DNA of 64,000 nt from Pseudoneurospora amorphoporcata (GCA_033297205.1 MU859219.1:1-64000); one strand, 5' to 3'. Shown: positions 33,437 through 45,631, counted from the first letter of the stretch. Translations and numbers: made by a program. The notes: generated from the sequence alone by a model not told the origin.

Positions 33437-34879
33437 ATGGCGTATAACGAAGATGCTGTGCTTTCTAAGCTCTCTGCACTTACTGAGACCCATGAGAGTA
33501 TTGCTACCACCGCCCAATGGATCATGTTCCATCGGTAAGCTTCCGCTGCCTACCCCAACTGCGTTTACCTCACGTTTGGTGCCTTGACCGACGAACTGAC
33601 GGTTGATGTATCTTAGGCGGCATGCTACCCAGACTGTCCATCTCTGGTTGACCAAGCTCAAAGACCTCCCCAGTCCCAAGAGGCTCAACATGATTTATCT
33701 TGCAAACGGTGAGTACATCTTCTAGGCTACACCACAAACGTCACATGTCATGTGCCCCCGGCGTCCGCTTTGGGACCAAACTTGTTCATTTCTTTTCGTT
33801 TCTGACCATTTTCGTCTTTGCCCACAGAGGTAACCCAACAATCAAAGGCCCGCAACAAGGAGGACTTTCTTCAGGCGTTCTCACCCTTCATCGCCGATGC
33901 AACCGCGTTGTCTTATAAGGGCGCCTCGTCAGACATCCAGAACAAGCTCCGAAGGGTTGTCGATGTTTGGAGAGAACGCAAGATATTCCCCTTGGAAGTC
34001 CAGGACGCTATTGACTCTCGACTAAAAGGTAAGTCCTGACGATTCATGTCCCGCCCGCTCCCAGGAGCAATAACTAACTTGGTCAATCCAGAGCTTGACT
34101 CGGCCCGCTCCGGTGGCCCAATGTTCGGTTCCACATCATTATCGTCGCCGGCTGCAACTGTGCCTCCAGAGTTGGCGCCCTTGGCTACCTCACAGCAGGC
34201 AATTACCAAGAGTGCCCAGACGCTCAAGGCAAGCCTCACCACCGCCAACTCGGACTACAGCAAGCTTATGGATCCTGCTCACGCTCCTCCTCAGGCGCCA
34301 GTGTACGCTGCGCGACTCAATGGGCTGCTTAAGAACCTCGCCAATGCTGAGGGAGCTGTGACGGAATGCATCAAGACCCGCGAAGAGCTTATCAATGCCT
34401 TGGAGAAGATGTTGAACTCCAACCGACAGGCCTTGGAAGCTGAGCAGTCGCAACTGAGGGATCTAGGTACCCGCAAAACGGCCGTTGAGGAGAAGAAGCA
34501 AGCAATTGAGCTTAGTATCATCGGCGGTTTGCCTCACAATGCCCAAGAGCCGGCTACCGGCGAGGAGCGCGCCCCAAGCAGCTCGGATGGTCACGATATT
34601 GCCCGTCCCCAGGTCGAAGCCCTCACACCACCTCATGTCCAGGATCACGACGATTTCTATGACAACCAGCCCATCGAGCAACAACAGCCGCAGAACGGTG
34701 ATGCCCACCCAACCGGATCCGCCCCCGGCATTGAGATGCTGTCCGCCCTCGCTTCGCAATATGAGTCCGTTCCGACTCGCGAGGCCAAGAAGCGCAAGAT
34801 CGACGAGACCGAGGACTTTCCTGATGTAGGCATAGATGCTGAAATCGCCGACATGATTCGGAAGGAAAGCACAGCCTAG
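33437..34879 (+). CDS. CID-domain protein, RTT103-type RNA polymerase II termination factor
   Basis: Four exons, 33437-33534, 33617-33708, 33828-34028 and 34092-34879, encode 392 residues. Residues 1 to about 130 form a CTD-interacting domain (CID/RPR): eight-helix pattern with MAYNEDAVLSKLSALTETHE, TAQWIMFHRRHATQTVHLW, KRLNMIYLANEVTQQSK and LRRVVDVWRERKIFP. This binds the Ser2-phosphorylated C-terminal tail of RNA polymerase II and in yeast Rtt103 links termination to the Rat1/Xrn2 exonuclease. A central coiled coil (about 220-290) and an acidic, proline-containing tail ending in a KKRKIDE basic patch and an acidic helix follow. Intron positions fall within the CID and all join in frame. Confidence 0.92.
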
Positions 34880-36067
34880 AAGGCGAAGTCTTTGTCCGGA
34901 TCTCCGCCTAGGGTTTAAGAAGGTGATAAGGCTCTGCAGGCCAGGAAATATATTGCACTTAAGTCTGTTTTGGTGTCCTTGTGTCTGCGGCTGGTGCCTG
35001 CGGCCTAGTGTCCAGGAATTGGCACCGCTTTTGCTTGTCTATGGGGACTATGATGTGTGGATGGCAAGAAGCATGAATAACATGGCATTTTGGCGCGGGT
35101 CTGAAACCTTCTCTAAAGAGAGTGTGGAGGTACAGAAAGACAAGATTATAGGCAAGTTTCATGTGGCAAATCAATTAGCTGTTCGAATAGCTGCAGAGAT
35201 ACCGTTATTGGAATGAGATAAATTGAGTGCATCAGTTCTTCAAACAAACCGGTTGTCCTTTTTGTCTTTTTCCTTCCTGTGGTAGTTGTGATGACGTCCG
35301 CAGAGCTCCCAGAGCTCCAATACCCCCGGCATAGGCCAAGCTTGAGCACGGGCCACTTATGGAAGCTCCCCTGCCGACATCGTGAACGTGATTGTCGGAA
35401 TCCGGAATTAAGAATGGATGCCGCCGGCAATTCCGTTCTCTTGGCCGAATGACGACAAGCTCCCGCCGATTAAAAGACGCGCGCTTTGCCCCTGTTGGGG
35501 GGAAGAGGGACAATTGATGAAGAACAATCGAATCCGCCGTCGTGGCCCCCCGAACTTGAGCGCCAAATCGCAGTTGCTGCAGCGCAAAACCGGCCAGTAA
35601 CCACTGCAGTTCAGATCCCGTCCGCCGGGACAAGCAAGGGTCGTTTTTGCACCAACGGCCGAGCCGACCCGGACTGCCTGTCATCTCAACTTCCTTCCAT
35701 CATTCCCAGGTCATCGAGGTAAGGTTCCCGTCTCCCGTCCGTCCCGTCGCCCTCTTCCTCGGCAACAACCTTTCCACTTCTTTCCTTTCATCTCATCCCC
35801 AGTCCCTCAACCAACTACATCCACCAAATTCACCCATTCGCAGGCAGTGCATGGACTGCTGCGGCAAGGGAACCGCAGGACACTGACAAGAGCAGATACA
35901 ACGCGCGCATGCGTGTTTGGCGGTTGCGCATCAGGCAGTTAGCAAACATAGCCCACTACAACACCGACATGATATGATAGAAACTCGATACCGAAATTTC
36001 TCGACACAGCGAGACTAGACTAGTCACCTACACTCGATCTACCAAATACACACAAATACTTCACACT
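34880..36067. other. Intergenic region between RTT103-type gene and MDL1
   Basis: Holds the 3' UTR of the left gene and the promoter and leader of the ABC transporter gene. From about 35.65 kb the sequence is CT-rich then CA-rich, as expected for a leader. Small frames are not convincing. Confidence 0.5.
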
Positions 36068-38461
36068 ATGGTTACGGGGGCAGCGGTGCGCCGCGCCGTG
36101 CTGCTCCCCCAATGCGGCGGTAGCGGCGCCGGGCTCGCGGCCTTCTTCCAACAATCCCCCACTATAACTTCCTCGATCCTGTCTGCGAAATCCTGCCGTC
36201 CATTCTCCTCTCTACCCCGGTCTTCGACGACATCCTTCGCGATCGCTTCAGTCCCCTTCTCATCCGTCCATTCCGGTTCACGACCATGCGTACAGTCCCA
36301 ACGCTGGACTTCCCCCTTCGGCGTTCTCCGCAAGCTATCTACATCGCAAGCCCGCCTACGGGAGCAGTCGGCCAAGGAGGCTGTGGCAGAGACAGTGGAA
36401 GAGGCGGCGAAAGATCTCAACAAGGTCAAGCAGGATGCATCTGAAGAACACCTCAAGGTACACGGTTTTGTGAAAAGCGAGAGGGCGAACAAGGCTGCCC
36501 ATATCAACATGAGCGCTCGGCTTTCCAAGGATGGCAAGAGTCAGTCAGGCACCAAACCCGGATTCGCCGAGGTCTGGCGTCTGATCAAGATTGCGCGCCC
36601 CGAGATCAAGGCTCTGAGCGTCGCATTCGTCCTGCTTCTTATCTCGTCCGCGGTTACTATGTCCATCCCCTTCTCCGTCGGTAGGATTCTGGATCTTTCT
36701 ACCCAGGGTTCCGCCGACGAGGTTCGGCTCTTCGGTTTTACCCTCTATCAGTTCTTCGGTGGTCTCGCTGGTCTTCTCACTCTTGGTGCGACGGCCAACT
36801 TCGGCAGAATCATCATCCTCCGTATCGTCGGCGAGCGCGTCGTGGCTCGGTTGCGCACGCAGCTCTACCGCCGCACCTACGTACAGGATGCCGAATTCTT
36901 CGATGCCAACAGGGTCGGTGATCTGATCTCGCGATTGAACTCCGATACCGTTGTCGTGGGCAAGAGCATTACCCAAAACGTGTCTGATGGTCTTCGCTCT
37001 CTGGTTAGCGGTGCGGCGGGCTTTGCGGCCATGTTTTGGCTCAGTCCCAAGCTGACGTCCATCATTCTCGTCATGGTTCCCCCTATCGGTCTTGGAGCGG
37101 TACTCTATGGTCGCACGATTCGCAACTTGAGCAGACAGATTCAGAAGAATGTTGGTTCGCTCATGAAGATTGCCGAGGAGCGGTTGGGCAACATCAAGAC
37201 TAGCCAGGCCTTTGCCGGTGAAGTGCAGGAAATTAGTCGTTACAACAAACAGGTCAGAAAGATCTTCGCGCTGGGTCGGAGAGATGCCATTGTCTCGGGT
37301 GTCTTCTTCTCCTCGACGAGTTGGGCTGGTAACATGACGATTTTGGCCATGTTGATTGTCGGTGGAAACCTCGTCCGCACAGGCGCCATGTCTCTCGGCG
37401 ATTTGACCTCGTTCATGATGTACACTGTCTTTGCTGGATCGAGTCTCTTCGGTGTCAGCGGCTTCTATTCGGAACTGATGAAGGGTGTCGGCGCGGCGAG
37501 CCGCTTGTTCGAGCTCGAAGATCGCAAGCCGACCATTCCCCAAACTGTTGGTATGAAGGTTATCTCGGCGCAGGGTCCCATCAAGTTCTCCAACGTGACA
37601 TTTGCCTACCCTACCAGACCCGCAGTCAAGATTTTCGACGGGCTCGACTTTGAGATCCCCTCGGGTACCAATGTGTGCATCGTCGGTCCGTCGGGTGGCG
37701 GCAAGTCGACTGTTGCCTCCATGCTCCTGCGCTTCTACAACCCCACAGCCGGTACCATCACCATCAACGGCGTCGACATTTCCAAGATGAACGCCAAGTC
37801 TCTCCGCCGCCGCATCGGCATGGTTGCCCAGGAGCCCGTCCTCTTTTCGGGTACTGTTGCCGAGAACATTGCTTACGGCAGGCCCTGGGCTTCGCGCACC
37901 GAGATCATCGCGGCTGCCCAGAAGGCCAACTGCGGTTTCATCAGCGACTTTCCCGATGGCCTTGAGACCCAGGTCGGCGCCCGTGGCGCCCAGCTCTCCG
38001 GTGGCCAGAAGCAGCGTATCGCCATTGCTCGTGCGCTCCTCAAGGATCCCGATATTCTCATTCTCGATGAGGCCACCTCCGCTCTGGACGCCGAATCCGA
38101 GACCTTGGTCAATTCTGCCCTTGCGGAACTACTCAAGGGCCGCAGTACCACCATCTCCATTGCCCACAGATTGTCAACCATCAAGCGGTCCGACAAGATC
38201 ATTGTGCTCTCTAGCGAGGGCACCGTGGCCGAGATTGGCAGCTACACAGAGCTGAGCGCCAACAAGGATAGCCACTTCAGTAAGCTGATGGAGTGGCAGA
38301 TGAGCGGCGGTGACGTCCCCGCGGAGCACCGTCCGCCCTCTGGCGATCCTCATATCAGAGAGGTAGAGGAGATTGAGGAGGAACTTGCGGAGGCGGAGGA
38401 TGACATTGATGACGCGGTGGAGGAGGCTGTGAAGTTGCGCAAGCAGCCGGTGAAGGAGTAA
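36068..38461 (+). CDS. MDL1: Mitochondrial half-type ABC transporter, MDL1 (ABCB10-like)
   Basis: A single-exon frame of 797 residues. The first 120 residues are Arg/Ser/Ala-rich with few acids early on, a plausible mitochondrial presequence. A six-helix ABC type I membrane domain follows (from about 180, for example IKALSVAFVLLLISSAVTMSI), with FFDANRVGDLISRLNSD in the coupling region. The nucleotide-binding domain has Walker A GPSGGGKST (about 540-548), the signature LSGGQKQR (about 643-650), Walker B ILILDEATSALD (about 662-673) and switch His in IAHRLST. Yeast Mdl1 exports peptides produced by the matrix m-AAA protease across the inner membrane; the same role is inferred. The acidic C-terminal tail is longer than average. 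Confidence 0.94.
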   Translation: MVTGAAVRRAVLLPQCGGSGAGLAAFFQQSPTITSSILSAKSCRPFSSLPRSSTTSFAIASVPFSSVHSGSRPCVQSQRWTSPFGVLRKLSTSQARLREQSAKEAVAETVEEAAKDLNKVKQDASEEHLKVHGFVKSERANKAAHINMSARLSKDGKSQSGTKPGFAEVWRLIKIARPEIKALSVAFVLLLISSAVTMSIPFSVGRILDLSTQGSADEVRLFGFTLYQFFGGLAGLLTLGATANFGRIIILRIVGERVVARLRTQLYRRTYVQDAEFFDANRVGDLISRLNSDTVVVGKSITQNVSDGLRSLVSGAAGFAAMFWLSPKLTSIILVMVPPIGLGAVLYGRTIRNLSRQIQKNVGSLMKIAEERLGNIKTSQAFAGEVQEISRYNKQVRKIFALGRRDAIVSGVFFSSTSWAGNMTILAMLIVGGNLVRTGAMSLGDLTSFMMYTVFAGSSLFGVSGFYSELMKGVGAASRLFELEDRKPTIPQTVGMKVISAQGPIKFSNVTFAYPTRPAVKIFDGLDFEIPSGTNVCIVGPSGGGKSTVASMLLRFYNPTAGTITINGVDISKMNAKSLRRRIGMVAQEPVLFSGTVAENIAYGRPWASRTEIIAAAQKANCGFISDFPDGLETQVGARGAQLSGGQKQRIAIARALLKDPDILILDEATSALDAESETLVNSALAELLKGRSTTISIAHRLSTIKRSDKIIVLSSEGTVAEIGSYTELSANKDSHFSKLMEWQMSGGDVPAEHRPPSGDPHIREVEEIEEELAEAEDDIDDAVEEAVKLRKQPVKE

Positions 38462-40712
38462 AGTGATGGCAGGGATGAATTTTCTCAGCAATCACACTCT
38501 CATACCACAACCCACAACAGGTGGTAATGAGCATGAGAGCGTTTCAGCCCTTTACCACGTGGGACGAGCTTCCTCTCTGGTCGGGCCACTGACACCGAAA
38601 GGTGTCATGTTCCTCACGGGCCTGGTCGGGACCCAGGGATCCCCCGGATGTTCCACCATATACGCGCCGAGCAAGTGGCCAAAAATCCAAGGCCTATGCT
38701 ACATGCGATGCTCTCTTCCAGAAGAGGGCACAGCCTCAACCTTTACACTGTGTACATATCACATAATTACTTGCTATGATTGTTATTATTATCTTTAGGA
38801 TTTCTTTCTCTAGGGCGCTGTCTTATTCTCCACTCTAGACCCGATTCTGGATGGCTGGTTAGGATAAGCGAGCTATATGTATGATGTATGATAGATCGGA
38901 TGCAGGAGAGAGAACGAAGGGGGAGGGCTGGCACCGCTGGGGAGGTAAGGGGAGGGCCAGTTTGGAGTAGTAGGATGGAATAGATAAAAACAAGCATCTT
39001 TACTTGTTGGGGTTGGTAAATGCGGCAACTGTTAACTCTTGTTGCCGTTGTGCACATCACCCCTGGAAAGTTCGTTAGCGCGGGACCTCACAATATACTC
39101 TTCGCAACTCAACCAACAATCCACCAATTTTCATGCAAGAAGTTGGTATCAACCGATGCGATTTACCCGTTTCATGTTTTCTCTCCAACTTTCCGGTTTG
39201 AATATAGTTATCCCGTTGTTGTCGTTTTGTGAAATTTGCAGACCTTTGTTACAACAACCGCGCTAACTCAGGGGTGATGTGTAAGGCGTGTACGAATGTA
39301 GTGGGACTAGAACACAGCATACCTACCTCTACCGTATCAACCACCAACCCATGGCGAAAACGAAGTTTCCCGCAAAGCCAGTCGTCCTAAAACTTCGGTT
39401 GCTCGATTCTCAAAATATTATGAACCAATTCCGCAGTTTCCATAAAACTTCATCCAAAGTTGTAAACAGAGTAGTCAAAAATGCCTTACCCCTGAATTGG
39501 GTTGTCGTCTCCTTCCATTTCACTAGCGCAGCCTGACCCGACTCCCGACGGAGCCTCTTCAATTCCATGCCGTCATTCAGTGTCTTGCCCCGGTGGCGGC
39601 GACGATGTTTCGACTCCACTGTTTGTCACTGCGATACAACGCTGCAAGCCAATGGAAGGAAATGTTTGCCGCAACTTGCCGTCAACAGCCAACGCAAAGC
39701 AGTCTGTTCGAACTTCGAACATTACGAGGGATCCTAGCGAAGTCTCAGAAACACGGTGCCAGGGCTCTGTTCAGGAACGACGGGACCGCGAGAACTGCCG
39801 GTCGTGCTATGACTCGTTTCCTTAGAGCCGCACACCGTCATAGTCGGGCAGGCTATTGATGCTAGACTTAGGAAGAAGCTAGGGTGCGTTAAGTCGTGAC
39901 TCTTGTGTTCCCTCTTGTTCGTTTTCGTAAAATCACAGATGGATAATGGAGGTCGCGGAACGATTTACATCAATGTTCAGTGCCGGGATACCGTGATGCG
40001 TACAGAAAATCTTTAAAGAGCTTCGGGAGCGTGTTTCATGTGAAGCTCGGACCTGCGCTTCCACGTTTTCCCGTCTCGCATTTGCCTCGCTATCCTTTCG
40101 TTACTCGGACTGCTTATACTCGGATTGCTTACTGTGTTTACATCTCGAACTGTTTTGCTCCAGGGAAGCATCGCGAGACGAATCTTACGAATTCGTCACC
40201 AACTCCAGGCATCATACTAAGCTGGTTCCTCATGATCAATTGTCGTTGTACTGGATTAGAATCTTTATACACCCGGAGAACAGAAACATGGAAGAGTCTG
40301 GACCCCACCCCCGCAATCCCCGACTCAGCTCCGGACAAGGGGTCGACAGGGAACGAGAACAATAACTCTTTCCATTCTTTATCTTGGCTTCCAAGACATT
40401 TCAGTTTTGTTTTCCGTTCTTCTCAACCCATTTTCTCTCACACACTACCTACAGCCTCGCCTCCCGTCAGTTCCTTCAGTCTATCTTTTGATAAGGTACC
40501 CCTCGCTTCACTTCAGCGGCAGCTATAGGTACCCTGCAGTGACACACCAATTGGCGCTGCAATCCCACTCTTCGGGCCGCTAAATTTAAGGTTTTTAGAA
40601 CGATCCTGTACTGCGACCTTTCCATTGGAACAAGGGGCGGACAAGGCATCATTGGCTGCAGAGCGCCGACTTCGCAACGGCCAAGCGACATTAGGTTCCA
40701 TTCTGCGCTGGC

Positions 40713-40719
40713 TGAGTCA
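40713..40719. promoter_or_regulatory. CPC1/GCN4-type site (TGAGTCA)
   Basis: The palindromic GCN4-family core TGAGTCA lies 168 bases upstream of the aspartate kinase start. In fungi CPC1/GCN4 activates amino-acid biosynthesis genes on amino-acid starvation through this element, and aspartate kinase is a standard target type. One 7-mer alone is weak evidence. Confidence 0.5.
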
Positions 40720-40868
40720 CTTACTCAAGCACCACAGTGGGCAGGAGATCTCAACACCGACAAATAATCTTTTTACACATCGGAGTCCGATATACACACT
40801 CACTCACTTATCCCTGAGATACCCTATACTTTCCCCCAAAAGTTCATACTTTACATAAAATTCCACAT

Positions 40869-40884
40869 ACACACACACACACAC
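40869..40884 (+). repeat. AC dinucleotide repeat in the leader
   Basis: Eight AC units end two bases before the aspartate kinase ATG at 40887. Simple repeats this close to a start codon form an unstructured leader. Confidence 0.8.
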
Positions 40885-40886
40885 AA

Positions 40887-42750
40887 ATGACCGGGTCGCT
40901 ACTACTACAGAACGACAGCCCCAATGGCTGGATCGTGCAGAAATTCGGTGGTACAAGCGTGGGCAAGTTCCCCGACAGAATCGCAGAGGACATCATCAGG
41001 TATGGAACATGATGGACCTGGGTTGTGGTCTCTCATATGTGTCCACCCGCCCGCCCGCCTCTCATGAATGAATGAACAACAAGGACTATGTGACTGACCT
41101 CACTTTTCGAATGCAGACCGTATGTGAAGGACCATAGGCTAGTAGTCGTCTGCTCAGCAAGGAGCACAGGCAAGAAGGTTACTGGAACCACAAGTCGGTG
41201 AGTAGTTGCATCTCATCATGAACCTCATCACTCAACCTGAACCCCTTAAGTATGTGGTCATGACCAATAGCAGCTTACACAGTCACGCAGGTTATTGGAG
41301 GTATACAAGAATCTCAAGGCCATTGCCGCAGACTCAAGTGACGAGCAGAAGCAAGATGCTCTTCTCAAGGACGCCAAGCGAGTTATCGGTGACATCTGCA
41401 GCGACCACACCGCCGCGGCTGACCAGTTCATCCAGAACGCCGAGCTGGCGGCCATCGTGAAGGAGGAGACGGTAAAGGAGTGCCAGCTACTGAACGAGTA
41501 CCTGGAAGCCGCCAAGCGGTTCCACCTCGAAGTAAACTCGCGAGCAAAGGACCGAGTCATAAGCTTCGGCGAGAAGCTCAGCTGTCGCTTCATGGCCTAC
41601 CTGCTCAGAGACCGGGGAGTCGACGCCGAATACGTCGACCTGGCCGACGCCCTGCACTTCGACGCCAGCATCGAGCGGCTCGACGCCACCTTCTACCGCG
41701 ATGCGGCCGAGATTATCGCCAAGAAGATCCTCGCCTGCGAGAACCGCGTACCAGTCGTCACCGGCTTCTTCGGCAACGTACCCGGCGGTCTACTCGACGG
41801 CGACGTCGGCCGCGGCTACACGGACCTGTGCGCCTCTTTGGCGGCTGTGGGCCTCAAGGCCGACGAGCTGCAGATCTGGAAGGAAGTCGACGGCATCTTC
41901 ACGGCCGACCCATCCAAGGTTCCCACGGCGCGCCTGGTGCCCTCCATCACGCCCTCCGAGGCCGCCGAGCTGACCTTCTACGGCTCCGAAGTCATACACC
42001 ACCTGACCATGGACCAGGTCATCAAAGCCACCCCGCCGATCCCCATCCGCATCAAGAACGTCAAGAACCCGCGCGGCGAGGGCACCATCGTCAAGCCCGA
42101 CCCCCGTTTGGCTCCCGACCAGACCCTCCACCGCCATACAACAAATGGTACCAGCGGCACCAGCACCCCCAACGGCACCCCCTGCCCCAAGTCCACCAAA
42201 CCCAAGCGCCCCACGGCCGTGACCATCAAGGACAAGATCTCCATCATCAACATCCACTCCAACAAGCGGTCGATCGCCCACACTTTCTTGGCGAGACTTT
42301 TCGCCATCCTCAACAAGCACCGGGTGAGCGTTGACCTGATCTCCACGTCCGAGGTGCACGTTTCGGTCGCCGTGCACATGGGCAACGCCGAGGTGACCAA
42401 CTTTGAGGCGGCGGTTAAGGACCTAAGCGACTGCGGCGATGTGAGCGTTCTGCACGGTTTGGCTATTTTGAGCTTGGTGGGCGCCGAAATGAAGAATATG
42501 ATTGGTATTTCGGGCAAGATGTTTTCGACGTTGGGTGATCATAGGATCAATATTGAGATGATTTCTCAGGGTGAGTTTGGGTTCCTTTTCTACTTTATTG
42601 GGGTGGGTTGGATATGGATGAATGGATGGCTAATGATTGTGACGTGAAATAGGTGCCAGCGAGATCAATATCTCTTGCGTTATCGACGCTAGGGACGCCG
42701 AGCGGGCTATGAACGTTTTGCACACCAACTTGTTCACCTTCCTTGAGTAA
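40887..42750 (+). CDS. Aspartate kinase (aspartokinase, HOM3 type)
   Basis: Four exons, 40887-40999, 41117-41197, 41291-42570 and 42653-42750, encode 523 residues. It phosphorylates aspartate, the first step to threonine, methionine and isoleucine, in the cytosol. KFGGTSVGK (about 19-27) is the nucleotide/aspartate-binding start, followed by SARSTGKKVTGTTSR spanning exons 2 and 3, and GFFGNVPGG and GRGYTDL in the kinase fold. After a low-complexity linker (about 343-380, Thr/Gly/Pro/Lys-rich) come two ACT domains (from IINIHSNKRS, about 383, and GISGKMFSTLGDHRINIEMISQG), the site of feedback inhibition, by threonine in the yeast enzyme. The last exon completes the second ACT with ASEINISCVID. 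A TGAGTCA site lies upstream. Confidence 0.96.
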
Positions 42751-43492
42751 AAGGAAGAGGATACGGTGGTAGGGTGTGGTAGAGAATGGCGGAGGTGTGC
42801 TGGTTTAGGCGTCTCTGTCCTTAATCTTACGGTGAGTTAGACGTGATAGTTCGAAGAGAGAACCAGACGGTCCGAAAGCAAGAAGAGACGACGGGTGTTA
42901 GACTCATGAGAAAGGAGTAAAGGAGGGAGACGTTAGATAGACGGGCGGTTGTCGGGTGGGAATCTTTATATCACCTGGACAACACACAGTGAAGATTTGT
43001 TTGGTTCTCATTTACATGGCTTTTATATAGAGCAGGGAAGGTAACGAAAAGGAAGTGTTTATGCAGCGCAATAGACAAAAGTCACACAGATCGAACTTGA
43101 GACGCACCGGAGTCGGGTGAGTGTTAAAAGAGGGAACCGATCAAGCGTGAAACTGTTTACGTTGCATCTTTTCGAAGCAGACTGCAGGCCTACAGCGCAA
43201 CATAAAGTCATAAGAGATTTATTTGAAATACAAGGGCCCGTCGTCTTCAGGCCTTATCGTCAAGGTCCACCATATTGAGATTGTTACAAATTGTCATACA
43301 AACAGGCTCCAAGGCCTCTTCTGGACCCTTTCCCCTAGTTTCATTACATTACTTTCCTAGTTTCCCTCTCCCCTCGGCTCACTCGCCCCTCTATTTGTAC
43401 CCTGTCTGGTCCTGGTTGCCCATCCGCCCATCTTACTCGATCATCCCACACATAGCATCCTGAAATTCGTCTTTCTCATACCCCTTCCTTCT
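42751..43492. other. Convergent intergenic region, aspartate kinase and TLG2
   Basis: Both genes end here. The left part is purine-rich (GAAGAGAGAACC), the right part CT-rich; probably both 3' UTRs. No gene seen. Confidence 0.5.
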
Positions 43493-44712
43493 TCATCCCC
43501 CATGTTTCTTCGGCTTGATAACCAGCAAAATGATCATGCCCGCTATCAGAATCAACAACAGCAGTATAATCTTCCTCTTGGTTGTCTTCTTCTGATACCC
43601 CGACGCAACAGTCAGCTCCTTGGCCGCCTCCTTCACATCCGTCGCCATCCGCTCCACGTTGTAATCGATCCGGTCCAGCATCGTGCCCTGGTCGATCACC
43701 ATGGTCTGCAGATCCCTGAACAGGTCAGACAGGTCGATGATTCCCTGGGCAATTTCGTCGATTTCACGTTCGCGCTGTGAGATCGCCTGGTCGTTGCTGT
43801 TAAGCAGCTTCTGGTGCGTTGACGCTTGTAGAGTGGACTGGGAGAAGACCCGGTCGGCGTCGGATTCGAGGACGGAGGCGCTGTTAGAGCTGTTGCCTGG
43901 TGGGAGGCCGCTGGGGCCCATGGAAGAGAGGGGGGTTGAGACTCGGTCGAGGGTTGGACTGGCAAGGCTGCTCATGCCTCTTAGTTCTAAAAGGGAATAA
44001 TGTCAGCGTTGTTATTTAAGATCGGGGTTCTGCATGGAGAGACTCACTCTTTAGATATGCGCTCTGCTTCTTTCGAAAGTTGGCGCTGGCCTCCTGGACT
44101 CTCGTAGCAAGGTTGATTTGTATATTCTTGGCCATGACCTCGTCGGCGCGGCTCATCTGGCCATTGTATTTACCCTCGCGCACCATCTGCTCGATGCGCT
44201 GGATGACGCGGTGGCAGTCGTGGAACCCCTTGGTGATGGACTGCGTGAGCTGCTCTATCTCCCGTTCCTCGTCCTTCTTGGCCTCCTCGTCGTCGAACCC
44301 CGGCAGTACGTGCTTCTGATGCAGCCGCTCTAGCTTCTGGCTCTTGCGCGCGATGTCGGCCAGCAGCTCCGACACTTCGTCCGACGAATCCGCCCACCGA
44401 GGCGGAAGCAGGTCCATCTCAATCACGGCATCGCCGTCGTCGACATCGTAAGCCCCCGCCGATAGGAGGCCGCGCCGGTCATCGTCGGCCGAGAAGAGAA
44501 CCCCCGTGCTGCTGCCAGCTTCGCCGGAAGTCCCGCCGAAGCGGTCGCCTGCACTCTGAGGGGCATATCGGTTGCGCTGGGTCGGGTGGTGGGCGTAGGA
44601 CTGCCGGTATGAGATATAGCTGTGACAATCACATGGTTGTTAGCCAAAAGGATCCCAACTCTGGGGCAGGTTAAGACAGTAGCCCGTACAGATTAGTGCG
44701 GTCGCGCCACAT
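43493..44712 (-). CDS. TLG2: Qa-SNARE TLG2 (syntaxin-16 family)
   Basis: Three exons on the minus strand, 44712-44690, 44619-44048 and 43986-43493, encode 362 residues. The N-terminal peptide MWRDRTNLYISYRQSY spans the first splice junction and matches the Tlg2/syntaxin-16 peptide that binds the SM protein Vps45. A three-helix Habc region follows (ELLADIARKSQKLERLHQKH to SANFRKKQSAYLK). The SNARE motif runs from QREREIDEIAQGIIDLSDLF through TMVIDQGTMLDRID, with the Qa-type Gln at the ionic layer. A C-terminal membrane anchor (IILLLLILIAGMIILLVI) and a short KPKKHGG tail end the protein. It acts in fusion of endosome-derived vesicles with the trans-Golgi network. Confidence 0.95.
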
Positions 44713-45631
44713 GGCGGACGCCGGAAGGGCGAAAGGCTCCCTTCACCTCGGTTGCACGCCGAAGGCTAGTCGTCGTCCCGGTCGGAGTTGGGAATCAATT
44801 GATGGTAGTTGGTGGTGATGGCGGTCCAGGGGCGGATTGGAATTGGTATGGCATCACATCGCATCGCATGGACACGGCTGTGCAGTTCGAGGTTGAGTGC
44901 CAGTGTCTCCTTCCGTCCCAGGTCGATCTTCGGGGGGGGGATGTTTCTCGGCTCCCATCTCTCTCTCACTAACAGCAACAGGGACAGTAGCACTAGCTAC
45001 CATGGCTCAGAAACAGTGAAACCCAACTGAATGCTGGCCAGTTCCAGGGATGGGGGGCATGATGACATGGTATGCATGCCCCAGTCACCTGCCGGGCACT
45101 TGGGGGTCGCTAATAAGGGACATCGTTTGCCTGTGTCACGAAGAGTCGGTCAGCTGGCAGCCTAGGAGCTCTTTTCCGCCTGTTCGGTCGACCATGCCCA
45201 CCTGTCTGCCCCTGCCTCTTCTGCCTGGCTGTCTGGCCCGTCTGGGGCTGCTGGCGACGGTGCAGTGGTGATGCATCCCATGCAGTTGCAGCACCTGGGT
45301 CTAGGGCGTCCTTAGTCTCATTTTAGCGAGCGTGTTAGGGAGGGACCCCGCCCCGCCTCCCTCCACTGCTTCGCAATCGGCGGCCCCAGCTGCTCATTTA
45401 AGGAACGATTTGATTCCAGGGCACCCAAGGACGAACTACCTACTAGGTACTAAAGAGAACGGAGACTTGGACCTAACCAACCAACCGGTTTCGTTTCTAC
45501 TGCGACCTACCTATCTGCCACTTCTAAACCAGAACACCTTCGAATCCTCCTTCGAAACATAGGTGCCTTGACCAACTATCTCACACGCTCGCTCTCCCCA
45601 GACTTCACATCCACCCCTTAATACTATCAAG
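44713..45631. promoter_or_regulatory. Divergent promoter region, TLG2 and calmodulin
   Basis: Start codons face outward across 919 bases. The right end has the leader of calmodulin (CACATCCACCCCTTAATAC). No recognisable gene; frames below 95 codons. Confidence 0.5.

Larger units (their letters stand above)
38462..40886. other. Intergenic region, aspartate kinase promoter
   Basis: 2.4 kb without a recognised gene. Open frames reach 182 codons (39980-40528 plus) but show no domain. The region ends with a TGAGTCA element at 40713 and an AC-repeat leader directly in front of the aspartate kinase start. Confidence 0.5.

Noticed and set aside
36545..37543. 332-codon minus-strand frame
   Set aside because: Antisense shadow of the MDL1 gene, no domain, and the sense frame has all ABC motifs.
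39980..40528. 182-codon plus-strand frame upstream of aspartate kinase
   Set aside because: No conserved motif, irregular composition, and no splice-compatible join to aspartate kinase.
41480..42334. 284-codon plus-strand frame in another phase
   Set aside because: Shifted frame of the aspartate kinase gene; Arg/Pro/His-rich shadow from biased codons.
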